From contig JAIYAR010000009.1 in assembly GCA_027488985.1 (NCBI GenBank), positions 1 through 64,000 of the forward strand: a stretch of 64,000 nt of DNA, in the 5' to 3' direction. Below are positions 53,189-61,151 of this stretch, piece by piece. The notes beneath the pieces are model-generated. The model was not told the DNA's origin and did not search any database. It saw only the letters and a list, made by a program, of their open reading frames with translations. This DNA comes from Comamonadaceae bacterium (GTDB taxonomy: Bacteria; Pseudomonadota; Gammaproteobacteria; Burkholderiales; Burkholderiaceae_C). The first letter of the stretch is position 1. Each line of letters opens with the position of its first letter. The translations under genes were made by a program, and so were the position numbers.

Positions 53189-53604
53189 CCATCACCATCT
53201 TTCACAACCCCGCCTGCGGCACCTCGCGCAACACACTGGCCATGATCCGCAATAGCGGCGTGGAGCCCACGGTCATCGAATACCTCAAGACCCCGCCCAC
53301 CAAGGCCCGCCTGCAAACGCTGCTGGCGGCCATGGGCACCGGCCCCCGCGAGCTGCTGCGCGAAAAAGGCACGCCCTATGCCGAGCTGGATCTGGCCAAT
53401 GAGAAGTGGACCGACGACGAGCTGCTGGACTTCATGCTGGCCCACCCCATCCTCATCAACCGCCCTGTGGTGGAAACGCCATTGGGCACCCGCCTGTGCC
53501 GCCCGTCCGAGCTGGTGCTGGACATCCTGCCCAACGCCCAGCAAGCCGCCTTCACCAAAGAAGACGGCGAAGCGGTGGTGAATGACAAGGGCCAACGTGT
53601 CTGA
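53185..53604 (+). CDS. arsC: Arsenate reductase, glutaredoxin type
   Basis: A 139-residue arsenate reductase of the Grx/GSH-dependent E. coli R773 class. It has [20 protein letters not shown] with the catalytic Cys, [38 protein letters not shown] and a normal C-terminus. It is a second, structurally unrelated arsenate reductase in the same operon, drawing on a different reductant pool. The ATG overlaps the aquaporin stop. Confidence 0.95.
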   Translation: MTITIFHNPACGTSRNTLAMIRNSGVEPTVIEYLKTPPTKARLQTLLAAMGTGPRELLREKGTPYAELDLANEKWTDDELLDFMLAHPILINRPVVETPLGTRLCRPSELVLDILPNAQQAAFTKEDGEAVVNDKGQRV

Positions 53605-54316
53605 TGTGCTGAGCACCCTGCCCCAGCTGGAGGCCGCGCACTTTCGCCTGCCGGATGCCGCCGCGCTGCGCCCGGCACCCTCCACTCACGCGCCGCGCAT
53701 TGCGCTGCTTTACGGTTCGCTGCGGCCACGGTCCTTCAGCCGGCTGCTCACCGAAGAAGCCGCCCGCCTGCTGCAAGCCATGGGGGCGGAGACCCGCATC
53801 TTCAACCCCAGCGGCCTGCCCCTGCCCGACGACGCACCCGACACCCACCCCAAGGTGCAAGAGTTGCGCGAGCTGGCGCAGTGGAGCGAAGGCATGGTCT
53901 GGACATCGCCCGAGCGGCATGGCGCCATGACCGGCATCATGAAAGCCCAGATCGACTGGATTCCGCTCAACAGCGGCGCGGTGCGCCCCACCCAGGGCAA
54001 AACGCTGGCGGTGATGCAGGTGAGCGGCGGTTCGCAAAGCTTTAACGCGGTCAACCAGATGCGCGTGCTCGGCCGCTGGATGCGCATGCTCACCATCCCC
54101 AACCAAAGCTCGGTGGCCAAGGCCTTCATGGAGTTCGGCGACGACGACCGCATGAAGCCATCCAGCTACTTTGACCGCGTGGTCGATGTGATGGAAGAGC
54201 TGGTGAAGTTCACCCTCCTCACCCGCGATGCGTCCGACTATCTGGTGGACCGCTACTGCGAGCGCAAAGAGAGCGCTGAGCAACTGATGAAGCGGGTGAA
54301 TCAGCGTAGCCTGTAG
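53582..54316 (+). CDS. arsH: ArsH NADPH-dependent FMN reductase
   Basis: A 244-residue flavodoxin-like oxidoreductase that oxidises trivalent organoarsenicals and is common in proteobacterial ars operons. Diagnostic stretches are [70 protein letters not shown] and [16 protein letters not shown]. The ATG at 53582 lies inside the arsC end; a GTG at 53597 with AAGGG upstream is an alternative start. Confidence 0.95.
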   Translation: MTRANVSDVLSTLPQLEAAHFRLPDAAALRPAPSTHAPRIALLYGSLRPRSFSRLLTEEAARLLQAMGAETRIFNPSGLPLPDDAPDTHPKVQELRELAQWSEGMVWTSPERHGAMTGIMKAQIDWIPLNSGAVRPTQGKTLAVMQVSGGSQSFNAVNQMRVLGRWMRMLTIPNQSSVAKAFMEFGDDDRMKPSSYFDRVVDVMEELVKFTLLTRDASDYLVDRYCERKESAEQLMKRVNQRSL

Positions 54317-54332
54317 CAACAGGCCCCACACC

Positions 54333-55679
54333 ATGCAACCCACCCACACCACGCTGGCCGAAGCGCTCAACCACCACTGCTACTGCCAGACCCTGGACGC
54401 TGACTTGCTGCGCCAAGCCATGGGGCGGGATGCGCGGCTGCGCGACATGGCAGGCACCTTGACCCATACGCACCTGCACTTGTTTTCCAGTACGGCGGTG
54501 TTTGTGTCCCGAGCCACGGTGCAAGCCGTACAACGCGCGGTGACTGCCCTGGAGCGCACCTTGTCCCTGCCCGCATGGGCCGCGCACGCGCTTCCGGCAG
54601 CCAGCGCCATCGCGCAGGCGGACCATGGCCCTGTGGGCGTCTTCATGGGTTACGACTTTCACCTCACGCCCACCGGGCCGCAACTCATTGAGATCAACAC
54701 CAACGCGGGCGGTGCCATGCTCAACGCGGTGCTCTTGCAGGCGCAAGCGGCGTGCTGCGACCTGATGGACGCCACGGTGCAGCCCTACCGCGACATCAGC
54801 ACGCTGGAAGACGACTTTGTCGCCATGTTTCAGGCCGAGTGGGCCTTGTTTTTGCAAGCTCAGGGGCAAGCGCCGCGCCCCTTGTGCAGCATGGCCATCG
54901 TGGACGAGGCCCCCGACAGCCAATACCTGGCCCCTGAGTTCGCCTTGTTTGCACAACTCTTTGAACGCCACGGCATTACCGCCGTGGTGCTGGATGCCGC
55001 CGATCTGCAGTTGCGGGATGGGCAACTCTTCAGCGGCACCCTGGCGCTGGATTTGGTATACAACCGTTTGACCGACTTTGACCTGTCTGTCCCCCAGCAC
55101 GCGGCCTTGGCGCAAGCCTATGCACAGGGTTTGGCGGCCGTCACGCCGCACCCGCACGCCCACGCCTTGCGGGCCAACAAACAGCATTTGGTCACTTTGG
55201 GGCAGGCCGCTGCGCTACAAGCGCTGGGCGTAGACGCAAGCGATCAGCGCACCCTGCTGGCCACAGTGCCCGCCTGCGAGCGGGTCAGCCCCGAAAATGC
55301 ACCCGCGCTTTGGGAACGCCGCAAACAACTTTTTTTCAAACCCCTGGACGGTTTTGGCGCACGCGCCGTGTACCGGGGCGACAAGCTCACGAAGAGGGTG
55401 TGGGAGCACATTCAGGCGGGCGACTACATCGCCCAAACGCTGGTCGCGCCACCGCTGCGCGCCATGCAGGTAGGCGGCGCCAGCACCGAGCTCAAGTTCG
55501 ACCTGCGGGCCTATACCTACGCGGGCCGGGTACAGCTTTTGGCCGCCCGCACCTACAGCGGCCAAACCACCAACTTCCGAACAGAGGGCGGCGGCTTTGC
55601 CCCCGTTCTGTTGGCTCCCGAACTGAGCCAATTGGCAACAGCAGCCACGCTTACAACTTCCTGCGACCCATGTGCATAA
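54333..55679 (+). CDS. Uncharacterised protein with circularly permuted ATP-grasp-like motifs
   Basis: 448 residues. An E-x-N motif in PQLIEINTNAGGAML (Glu120, Asn122) looks like an ATP-grasp metal-binding strand. The Lys and flexible Gly loop FFKPLDGFGARAVY (Lys335) and LKFDLRAYTY (Asp389, Arg391) follow it rather than precede it, suggesting circular permutation as in glutathionylspermidine-synthetase-like ligases. Cysteines come in pairs: CYC at 16-18, CC at 140-141 and CDPC at 444-447. It lies 16 bases after arsH and 64 bases before arsA, so it belongs to the operon. A ligase making an arsenic-binding thiol peptide, or modifying an arsenical, is possible but only an inference. Confidence 0.6.
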   Translation: MQPTHTTLAEALNHHCYCQTLDADLLRQAMGRDARLRDMAGTLTHTHLHLFSSTAVFVSRATVQAVQRAVTALERTLSLPAWAAHALPAASAIAQADHGPVGVFMGYDFHLTPTGPQLIEINTNAGGAMLNAVLLQAQAACCDLMDATVQPYRDISTLEDDFVAMFQAEWALFLQAQGQAPRPLCSMAIVDEAPDSQYLAPEFALFAQLFERHGITAVVLDAADLQLRDGQLFSGTLALDLVYNRLTDFDLSVPQHAALAQAYAQGLAAVTPHPHAHALRANKQHLVTLGQAAALQALGVDASDQRTLLATVPACERVSPENAPALWERRKQLFFKPLDGFGARAVYRGDKLTKRVWEHIQAGDYIAQTLVAPPLRAMQVGGASTELKFDLRAYTYAGRVQLLAARTYSGQTTNFRTEGGGFAPVLLAPELSQLATAATLTTSCDPCA

Positions 55680-55690
55680 GCCTTGAAATT

Positions 55691-55743
55691 GCTATATAAA
55701 ACATAGCTGTTTGCGCATATTCCATGAGGGCTAGAAGCCATTT
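55691..55743 (+). repeat. Dispersed repeat copy 8, before arsA
   Basis: GCTATATAAAACATAGCTGT, TTGCGCATATTCCATGAGG, GCTAGAAGCCATTT. It ends directly at the arsA start and replaces any usual ribosome binding site. Confidence 0.75.
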
Positions 55744-57534
55744 ATGCTCACATTGCTCATCCACCCAACCCACCACCTGTTCTTCACCGGCAAGGGGGGA
55801 GTGGGCAAAACCTCGCTGTCCACCGCCTGCGCCATCGCGCTGGCTGACAGCGGCAAGCAGGTGCTGCTGGTGAGCACCGATGCGGCGAGCAACCTGGACG
55901 AGATGCTGGGCATCACCCTGGCCAACCCCCCGGTACCGGTGCCGGGTGTGCCCGGCTTGTCGGTGCTCAATATCGACCCCGACAATGCGGCGCAGAGCTA
56001 CCGCGCCCGCGTACTGGCCCAAATGGATCCGGCCAGTACCGAGGCCGAGCGCGGCCAGGTGCAAGAGCAGCTGTCCGGTGCCTGCACCACCGAGATTGCC
56101 GCGTTTGACGAATTTGCCAACCTGCTCAGCGGCGATGCAGCAGGCTATGACCATGTGGTGTTTGACACCGCACCCACCGGCCACACGCTGCGCCTCTTGA
56201 GCCTGCCCAAAGCCTGGACCGGCTTTCTGGCAGACAACGACCGCGGCGCTTCGTGCCTCGGGCCGCACTCGGGCCTCAAGATGCAAGAGACCCGCTTTGC
56301 CCAAGCCCTGCAGACCTTCAGTGACCCGGCGCAAACCACCGTGGTGCTGGTTACCCGGCCGGATGTGGGTGCGATTGCCGAGGCCGCGCGCACCTCGCTG
56401 GAGCTACAAGACTTGGGGCTGCACAACCAGCGACTGGCTATCAACGGCGTGTTCCACGCCAGCGTGGCGGGCGATGCGGTCGCTACTGCTTTTGAAGCAC
56501 TGGGCGCCCAAGCCTTGGCCGCTATGCCCACGCACTTGCAGGCCTTGCCGCAAGACCGCATTGTGCTGCGAGCGTTTGACACGGTGGGTTTGTCCGCCCT
56601 GCGTGAGCTGCTGTCCAACGACGAAACGGCGCCAAGCGCACCAGCATCGTCTCCTGCTGGTTCGGCCAGCCACGCGGCGCCCCAAGCCGCCCACTCGGAG
56701 CACACGCTTGCTGCGCTCACAGACGCACTCGCCGCCCCCGGGCGTGGACTCATCATGGTGATGGGAAAAGGCGGCGTGGGCAAAACCACCATTGCGGCCG
56801 CCATTGCCGCTGGGCTGGTACAACGCGGTCACTCGGTGCACCTGAGCACCACCGACCCCGCCGACCACCTGCAAGTGACCGTGCATGGCAACCTGCCCGG
56901 CCTCAAGGTAGACCGCATCGACCCCAAGCTTGAGACCGAGAAATACATTGCCAAGGTGATGGCAGCCAAGTCCCCGGGCTTGGATGCAGCGGGCATTGCC
57001 CTGCTGCGCGAAGATTTGCAGTCGCCCTGCACCGAAGAGGTGGCCGTGTTCCATGCGTTCTCGCGCATCGTGTCAGAAGCGCGCAGTGCCTTTGTGGTGC
57101 TGGACACGGCTCCCACCGGCCACAGCCTGCTGCTGATGGACGCCACCGGCGCCTACCACCGTCAGATGTTGCGTGAGTATGGCGATGCCAACCCCGGCCG
57201 CCTTGTCACCCCGCTGATGCGTCTGCAAGACCCCGACCACACCAAGATCGTGCTGGTCACATTGCCCGAAACCACTCCGGTGTCGCAAGCGGCCGCGCTG
57301 CAGGACGACCTGCGCCGCGCCAAGATTGAGCCCTATGCGTGGGTCATCAACAAAAGCATGTCCGCCGCCGGTACAAGCGATCCGCTGTTGGCAGCACGAC
57401 TGGCAGGGGAAGTAAAACAGATGGACCGGATTGCCCACGGTCTGTCACAGCACAGCTATGTCATGCCCTGGATGGCCGAGCGGCCGGTGGGGCTTGCCGC
57501 GCTTGGCAAATTGACTACGCTATCAAAAACATAG
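55744..57534 (+). CDS. arsA: Arsenite-translocating ATPase ArsA
   Basis: A 596-residue cytoplasmic ATPase of two homologous halves. The P-loops are FTGKGGVGKTSLSTACA and VMGKGGVGKTTIAAAIA, and both halves have DTAPTGH. The three arsenite-ligand cysteines of E. coli ArsA are kept as Cys114, Cys171 and Cys429. An Ala/Ser/Pro-rich linker joins the halves near 295-320. ArsA normally energises the ArsB (or Acr3) pump, yet neither that pump nor the chaperone ArsD is in the window. The last residues, LSKT, and the stop codon come from the repeat copy that follows. Confidence 0.95.
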   Translation: MLTLLIHPTHHLFFTGKGGVGKTSLSTACAIALADSGKQVLLVSTDAASNLDEMLGITLANPPVPVPGVPGLSVLNIDPDNAAQSYRARVLAQMDPASTEAERGQVQEQLSGACTTEIAAFDEFANLLSGDAAGYDHVVFDTAPTGHTLRLLSLPKAWTGFLADNDRGASCLGPHSGLKMQETRFAQALQTFSDPAQTTVVLVTRPDVGAIAEAARTSLELQDLGLHNQRLAINGVFHASVAGDAVATAFEALGAQALAAMPTHLQALPQDRIVLRAFDTVGLSALRELLSNDETAPSAPASSPAGSASHAAPQAAHSEHTLAALTDALAAPGRGLIMVMGKGGVGKTTIAAAIAAGLVQRGHSVHLSTTDPADHLQVTVHGNLPGLKVDRIDPKLETEKYIAKVMAAKSPGLDAAGIALLREDLQSPCTEEVAVFHAFSRIVSEARSAFVVLDTAPTGHSLLLMDATGAYHRQMLREYGDANPGRLVTPLMRLQDPDHTKIVLVTLPETTPVSQAAALQDDLRRAKIEPYAWVINKSMSAAGTSDPLLAARLAGEVKQMDRIAHGLSQHSYVMPWMAERPVGLAALGKLTTLSKT

Positions 57535-57576
57535 CTTTTCGCGCACATTCATCGGGCGCTAGAGGCAGTTTTTATT
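57519..57576 (+). repeat. Dispersed repeat copy 9, at the end of arsA
   Basis: GCTATCAAAAACATAGCTTT, TCGCGCACATTCATCGGG, CGCTAGAGGCAGTTTTT. It is nearly the full consensus, in the same orientation as copy 8, so arsA is bracketed by direct repeats. Confidence 0.78.
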
Positions 57577-57962
57577 CAGAACTTGGCAGCTGTCTTGCGG
57601 AAACCCAGCCGGTTCAAGCGCAGCGCTGCCGCACAAGCCAGTGTCACGCCCAGCAGCACTTCCGCCCAGATCGTGAGGTTAGTTGCCAGCGTGTGCTCCG
57701 AGCAAAGGCCCAGGGTGTAGTGCAGCAGGCCGTCTACGCCCAGCAAGCCATAGGCAACCAATAAAACGGCTGCCAACCGCGACCAGCCCAGCCGGCTGGC
57801 GATCAAGGACAGACCACCTACAGCTGCTACTGCCAACCAGGCGAGATACACCGACTCCCGCGTCATCCACACCGGCAAGCCGGGATAGAACGCGATGTAT
57901 TCCGCGTTGTGCACGAAGTGCGTGAGGCTGGCGAGGGTATAGAGGACGAACAGAAGGGACAT
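57576..57962 (-). CDS. Small four-helix membrane protein, unknown
   Basis: 128 residues with four hydrophobic segments (LFVLYTLASLTHFVHNAEYI; YLAWLAVAAVGGLSLIAS; LAAVLLVAYGLLGVDGLLHY; IWAEVLLGVTLACAAALRL). Several His residues lie at the membrane face. I do not recognise the family. It converges on arsA and may be the last gene of a leftward group with the 91-residue protein upstream. The ATG at 57962 was preferred over a TTG two codons earlier. Confidence 0.6.
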   Translation of the reverse strand: MSLLFVLYTLASLTHFVHNAEYIAFYPGLPVWMTRESVYLAWLAVAAVGGLSLIASRLGWSRLAAVLLVAYGLLGVDGLLHYTLGLCSEHTLATNLTIWAEVLLGVTLACAAALRLNRLGFRKTAAKF

Positions 57963-57991
57963 GCGCAAGGCCTGGCAGTAGAGTTTGGAGC

Positions 57992-58267
57992 TCAGTGATC
58001 GTTGTTCGTGATGACCTTGTCGCCCCTGCGCGGCTTGCCGGCGCGGCCGGCTTTGGACCAGTCGTAGTCCTGGCCGTCGGGCGTCTTGCCGTCCACCACG
58101 GCGTCCACGCCCTGCTTGCCCACGTTCTGCGGGTTCTCGCTGGCCATGGTCACAAAGGTGTAGCCGGCATCGCGCTTTTCCTTTGTGATTTGCAGGGCCT
58201 GCACCAGGTCTGCGGTTTCAGCGCCGTGGGATTGGCCTTCGGTGTCGGTCCAGTAGATTTTGAACAT
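57992..58267 (-). CDS. Small soluble protein, unknown
   Basis: 91 residues, hydrophilic, without signal peptide or membrane segment: MFKIYWTDTEGQSHGAETAD, then KEKRDAGYTFVTMASENPQN and a charged end KPRRGDKVITNNDH. The first half looks like a small strand-helix-strand unit. No function is assigned. An upstream GAGGGCTCACC can serve as ribosome binding site. Confidence 0.6.
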   Translation of the reverse strand: MFKIYWTDTEGQSHGAETADLVQALQITKEKRDAGYTFVTMASENPQNVGKQGVDAVVDGKTPDGQDYDWSKAGRAGKPRRGDKVITNNDH

Positions 58268-58299
58268 GGTGAGCCCTCGTTAATTCAGCGCTTGGCTGC

Positions 58300-58800
58300 T
58301 CAGGTCAGCCACTTTTGCATGAAGCCGGCCTGCCCCATTGCGGGGTCCAGCTCGTAATAGGCAAAGCCTACGCGGCGGTACAGCTTTTCGGCACCAGCGT
58401 TGCCTGAAAGCACTTCCAGCGTGAGCTTGCAGGCGCCGCGTTCGCGCGCGATGTCCTCCACCAAAGCAAGCATCTGTTCACCGATGCGCTGGCCGCGGTA
58501 ACCCGCCAGCACCGCTACATCGTGCACGTTGACCAATGGCTGGCATTTGAAGGTCGAGAAGCCTTCAATGCAATTCACCAAACCCACAGGTATCGAATCG
58601 TCTGCGGACGCAAACGCGAGCACGCTGTAGGCCTGCGGGCGCGCGGCCAGCGAGGGCACGAGGTGCGCCTTCGCAAAGTCGCTCAGGGGCTCACCTCCGC
58701 CCATGGGATCGCTGGCGTATGCGTCCAGCAGCATGACCAACGCCGCTGCATGTACAGGGTTGGCGTAATCAGCACGCAAAACGCGGATAGGGTGGCTCAT
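58300..58800 (-). CDS. GNAT-family N-acetyltransferase
   Basis: 166 residues with the acetyl-CoA-binding motif VAVLAGYRGQRIGEQMLALV followed by the helix ARERGACKLTLEVLSGNAGA and EKLYRRVGFAYYEL near the C-terminus. The substrate is unknown. The ATG lies three bases after the glmM stop, so the two are probably co-transcribed. Confidence 0.88.
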   Translation of the reverse strand: MSHPIRVLRADYANPVHAAALVMLLDAYASDPMGGGEPLSDFAKAHLVPSLAARPQAYSVLAFASADDSIPVGLVNCIEGFSTFKCQPLVNVHDVAVLAGYRGQRIGEQMLALVEDIARERGACKLTLEVLSGNAGAEKLYRRVGFAYYELDPAMGQAGFMQKWLT

Positions 58801-58803
58801 GGC

Positions 58804-60135
58804 TCAGGCTTTCAAGGTGTCAGCAATGCGCTGGGCGCAGCTTTGGGCGAGTGCTGCATCGCGGGCTTCCACCATCACGCGCACCAGAGGCTCGGTGCCA
58901 CTGGCGCGGATGAGCACGCGGCCACTCTCGCCGAGCGCCGCTTCGGCCGCCTTGGTTTCTTCGGCCATGCGGGTGTTGCTCTTCCAATCTTGGCCGGGCG
59001 TCAAACGCACATTAATCAGTGTTTGAGGGAAAAGAGTCACACCGGCCAGCAACTCGGCCATGGTCTTGCCGCTACGCGCGCTGGCTTGCAGTACTTGCAA
59101 GGCAGAGACCAGTCCGTCGCCCGTGGTGTGCTTGTCGAGGGCCAGCAAGTGACCTGAGCCTTCGCCACCCAGAATCCAATGGTGCTTCTCCAACTCTTCG
59201 AGCACATAGCGGTCGCCCACTTTGGCGCGCACAAACTGAACCCCGCGAGATTTAAGGGCCACTTCCACCGCCATGTTGGTCATGAGCGTGCCGACCACGC
59301 CGGGTACGTGTTCGTCGCGGCCCAGGCGGTCGTCGGCCATCAGGTAGAGCAGCTCATCGCCATTGAAGAGGCGGCCGCTGGCGTCCACCAATTGAAGGCG
59401 ATCGGCATCGCCATCGAGCGCCACGCCGAAATCTGCGCGGTGATCCTTCACGGCCTGCACCAGCGCTTCTGGGTGGGTAGCACCTACACCTTTATTGATG
59501 TTGAGTCCGTCGGGCGAGCAGCCAATAGCTATGACCTCCGCACCCAGCTCGTGAAAGACTTTGGGCGCAATGTGGTAGGCCGCGCCGTGGGCCGCGTCCA
59601 CCACGATCTTCATGCCCTTCAAGGTCAAGTCATTGGCGAACGTGCTTTTGCAGAACTCGATATAACGGCCGGCTGCATCGTCCAAGCGACGGCTTTTGCC
59701 CAAGTGGGCGGACTCCACCCACACAGGGGGTTTCTCCAAGGCTGCTTCCACCGCCAGCTCCCAGGCGTCAGGCAGCTTGCTGCCCTTAGCGCTGAAGAAC
59801 TTGATGCCGTTGTCGGCAAACGGGTTATGGCTGGCGCTGATCACCACGCCCAGCGAGGCACGTTGGGCGCGGGTGAGGTAGGCCACTCCAGGTGTGGGCA
59901 GCGGGCCCAACAGCACCACATCCACCCCCGCAGAGTTGAAGCCGCTTTCCAGCGCACTTTCCAGCATGTAGCCGGAGATGCGGGTGTCTTTGCCGATGAG
60001 CACGGTAGGACGCGCCTCTGTTTCCTTGAGGACATGGCCCACGGCGTGAGCCAGGCGCAACACAAAGTCGGGGGTGATGGGGGCTTGGCCCACAGTGCCA
60101 CGGATGCCGTCGGTGCCGAAGTATTGTCGTCCCAT
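58804..60135 (-). CDS. glmM: Phosphoglucosamine mutase GlmM
   Basis: Converts glucosamine-6-phosphate to glucosamine-1-phosphate for peptidoglycan and lipopolysaccharide precursors. The 443-residue product carries [20 protein letters not shown], the phosphoserine loop [19 protein letters not shown], the metal loop [10 protein letters not shown], the sugar loop [10 protein letters not shown] and the phosphate-binding [15 protein letters not shown]. The conserved order ftsH-folP-glmM is kept. Confidence 0.97.
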   Translation of the reverse strand: MGRQYFGTDGIRGTVGQAPITPDFVLRLAHAVGHVLKETEARPTVLIGKDTRISGYMLESALESGFNSAGVDVVLLGPLPTPGVAYLTRAQRASLGVVISASHNPFADNGIKFFSAKGSKLPDAWELAVEAALEKPPVWVESAHLGKSRRLDDAAGRYIEFCKSTFANDLTLKGMKIVVDAAHGAAYHIAPKVFHELGAEVIAIGCSPDGLNINKGVGATHPEALVQAVKDHRADFGVALDGDADRLQLVDASGRLFNGDELLYLMADDRLGRDEHVPGVVGTLMTNMAVEVALKSRGVQFVRAKVGDRYVLEELEKHHWILGGEGSGHLLALDKHTTGDGLVSALQVLQASARSGKTMAELLAGVTLFPQTLINVRLTPGQDWKSNTRMAEETKAAEAALGESGRVLIRASGTEPLVRVMVEARDAALAQSCAQRIADTLKA

Positions 60136-60189
60136 GATGTAATTCCTGTTCTGGTTGTTACTGTTGTTTTAAGGTTGTTTGGGCAGCGA

Positions 60190-61086
60190 TCAGCGCTGCG
60201 TTGTGATCGCAGGTGCTTGTTCTGCCTGCATAGCCGCGAGTACCCGCAAAGCGCTGACTGTATCCCGCACATCATGCACGCGCACCACATGCGCGCCGTT
60301 CTGCACCGCCAACACCGCTGCTGTCACGCTGGGCGCACGGCGCAACTCAATGTTCATGCCGGCCGCTTGCGCCAAAGAGGTGTGAGTGACCGCCGCCAGG
60401 GAGGATTTGCGGGACCAGCCTGCCAGCACTGCAAAGCCTTGCGGAATCGCCTGTGCCTGGCGCGCCAGAAGCGCAAAATTTTGTTGAACGGTTTTGCCGA
60501 AGCCGATCCCGGGGTCCAGGCAAATACGAGCCTGATCAATGCCTAGCCCTCGCAGATCCTGCGCGAGTAGCTCCAAAAATGATAGCACTTGGGGCACGAC
60601 GTCGCCGTCCATGGGCGCAACCTGCATGGTCAGCGGGTCACGGTGCATATGCATCAGGCACACGCCGCAGTTGGGGTGCGCTGCGACTATGTCCTTGCCG
60701 GTCTTGCCCTGTGCATCGCCCGCCCAGCGCAAAGCCCACACGTCGTTGATGATGTCCGCACCGAGGTCAAGCGCAGCCTGCATGACGGCAGGTTTGTAGG
60801 TATCCACCGACACCGGCACTCCGAGAGTGACCGCATGCCGGATCACCGGCACCACGCGAGCAAACTCTTCTTCTAGCGAAACCGGCGGTGCTCCAGGGCG
60901 GGTGGACTCACCGCCGATGTCCAGGATGTCCGCGCCATCCTTGAGCAAGGTCTCGCAATGCGCCATTGCTGTCTGGCTGGTGGCGTGCTGCCCGCCATCA
61001 GAAAACGAGTCAGGAGTGACGTTGACAATCCCCATGACGTGGGGGCGGCTGAGGTCGAGCGTGAAGCGGGTGGTTTGCCAATGCAT
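60190..61086 (-). CDS. folP: Dihydropteroate synthase
   Basis: Condenses p-aminobenzoate with the pterin pyrophosphate in folate synthesis and is the sulfonamide target. The 298-residue product has VMGIVNVTPDSFSDGGQHAT, GADILDIGGESTRPGA, VSVDTYKPAVMQAAL, DIINDVWAL, RICLDPGIGFGKTVQQN and a C-terminal RVHDV. Residues about 167-183 (LSFLELLAQDLRGLGI) coincide with a dispersed repeat read in the sense direction, in the variable helix before the LDPG motif. Confidence 0.96.
   Translation of the reverse strand: MHWQTTRFTLDLSRPHVMGIVNVTPDSFSDGGQHATSQTAMAHCETLLKDGADILDIGGESTRPGAPPVSLEEEFARVVPVIRHAVTLGVPVSVDTYKPAVMQAALDLGADIINDVWALRWAGDAQGKTGKDIVAAHPNCGVCLMHMHRDPLTMQVAPMDGDVVPQVLSFLELLAQDLRGLGIDQARICLDPGIGFGKTVQQNFALLARQAQAIPQGFAVLAGWSRKSSLAAVTHTSLAQAAGMNIELRRAPSVTAAVLAVQNGAHVVRVHDVRDTVSALRVLAAMQAEQAPAITTQR
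60540..60586 (-). repeat. Dispersed repeat copy 10, inside folP
   Basis: On the minus strand GCTATCATTTTTGGAGCTAC, TCGCGCAGGATCTGCGAGG, GCTAGGC. It is the only within-gene copy lying sense to its gene; the other three are antisense. Confidence 0.68.
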
Positions 61087-61105
61087 AACGTTTGATTATC
61101 CCCAA

Positions 61106-61135
61106 TGACAACAGGGCCCGAAGGCCCTGTTGTCA
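61106..61135 (-). terminator. Strong stem-loop between ftsH and folP
   Basis: Perfect 13-bp stem TGACAACAGGGCC (61106-61118) with GGCCCTGTTGTCA (61123-61135); on the minus strand the loop is TTCG. No T-run follows, so it may attenuate transcription or protect the ftsH mRNA end rather than fully terminate before folP. Confidence 0.6.
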
Positions 61136-61151
61136 CGTGATGGCTAGGGAA

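Noticed and set aside
56470..56506. GCTACTGCTTTTGAAGCACTGGGCGC inside arsA as a further repeat copy
   Set aside because: Only the first half resembles the consensus, and conserved ArsA coding explains it as well.
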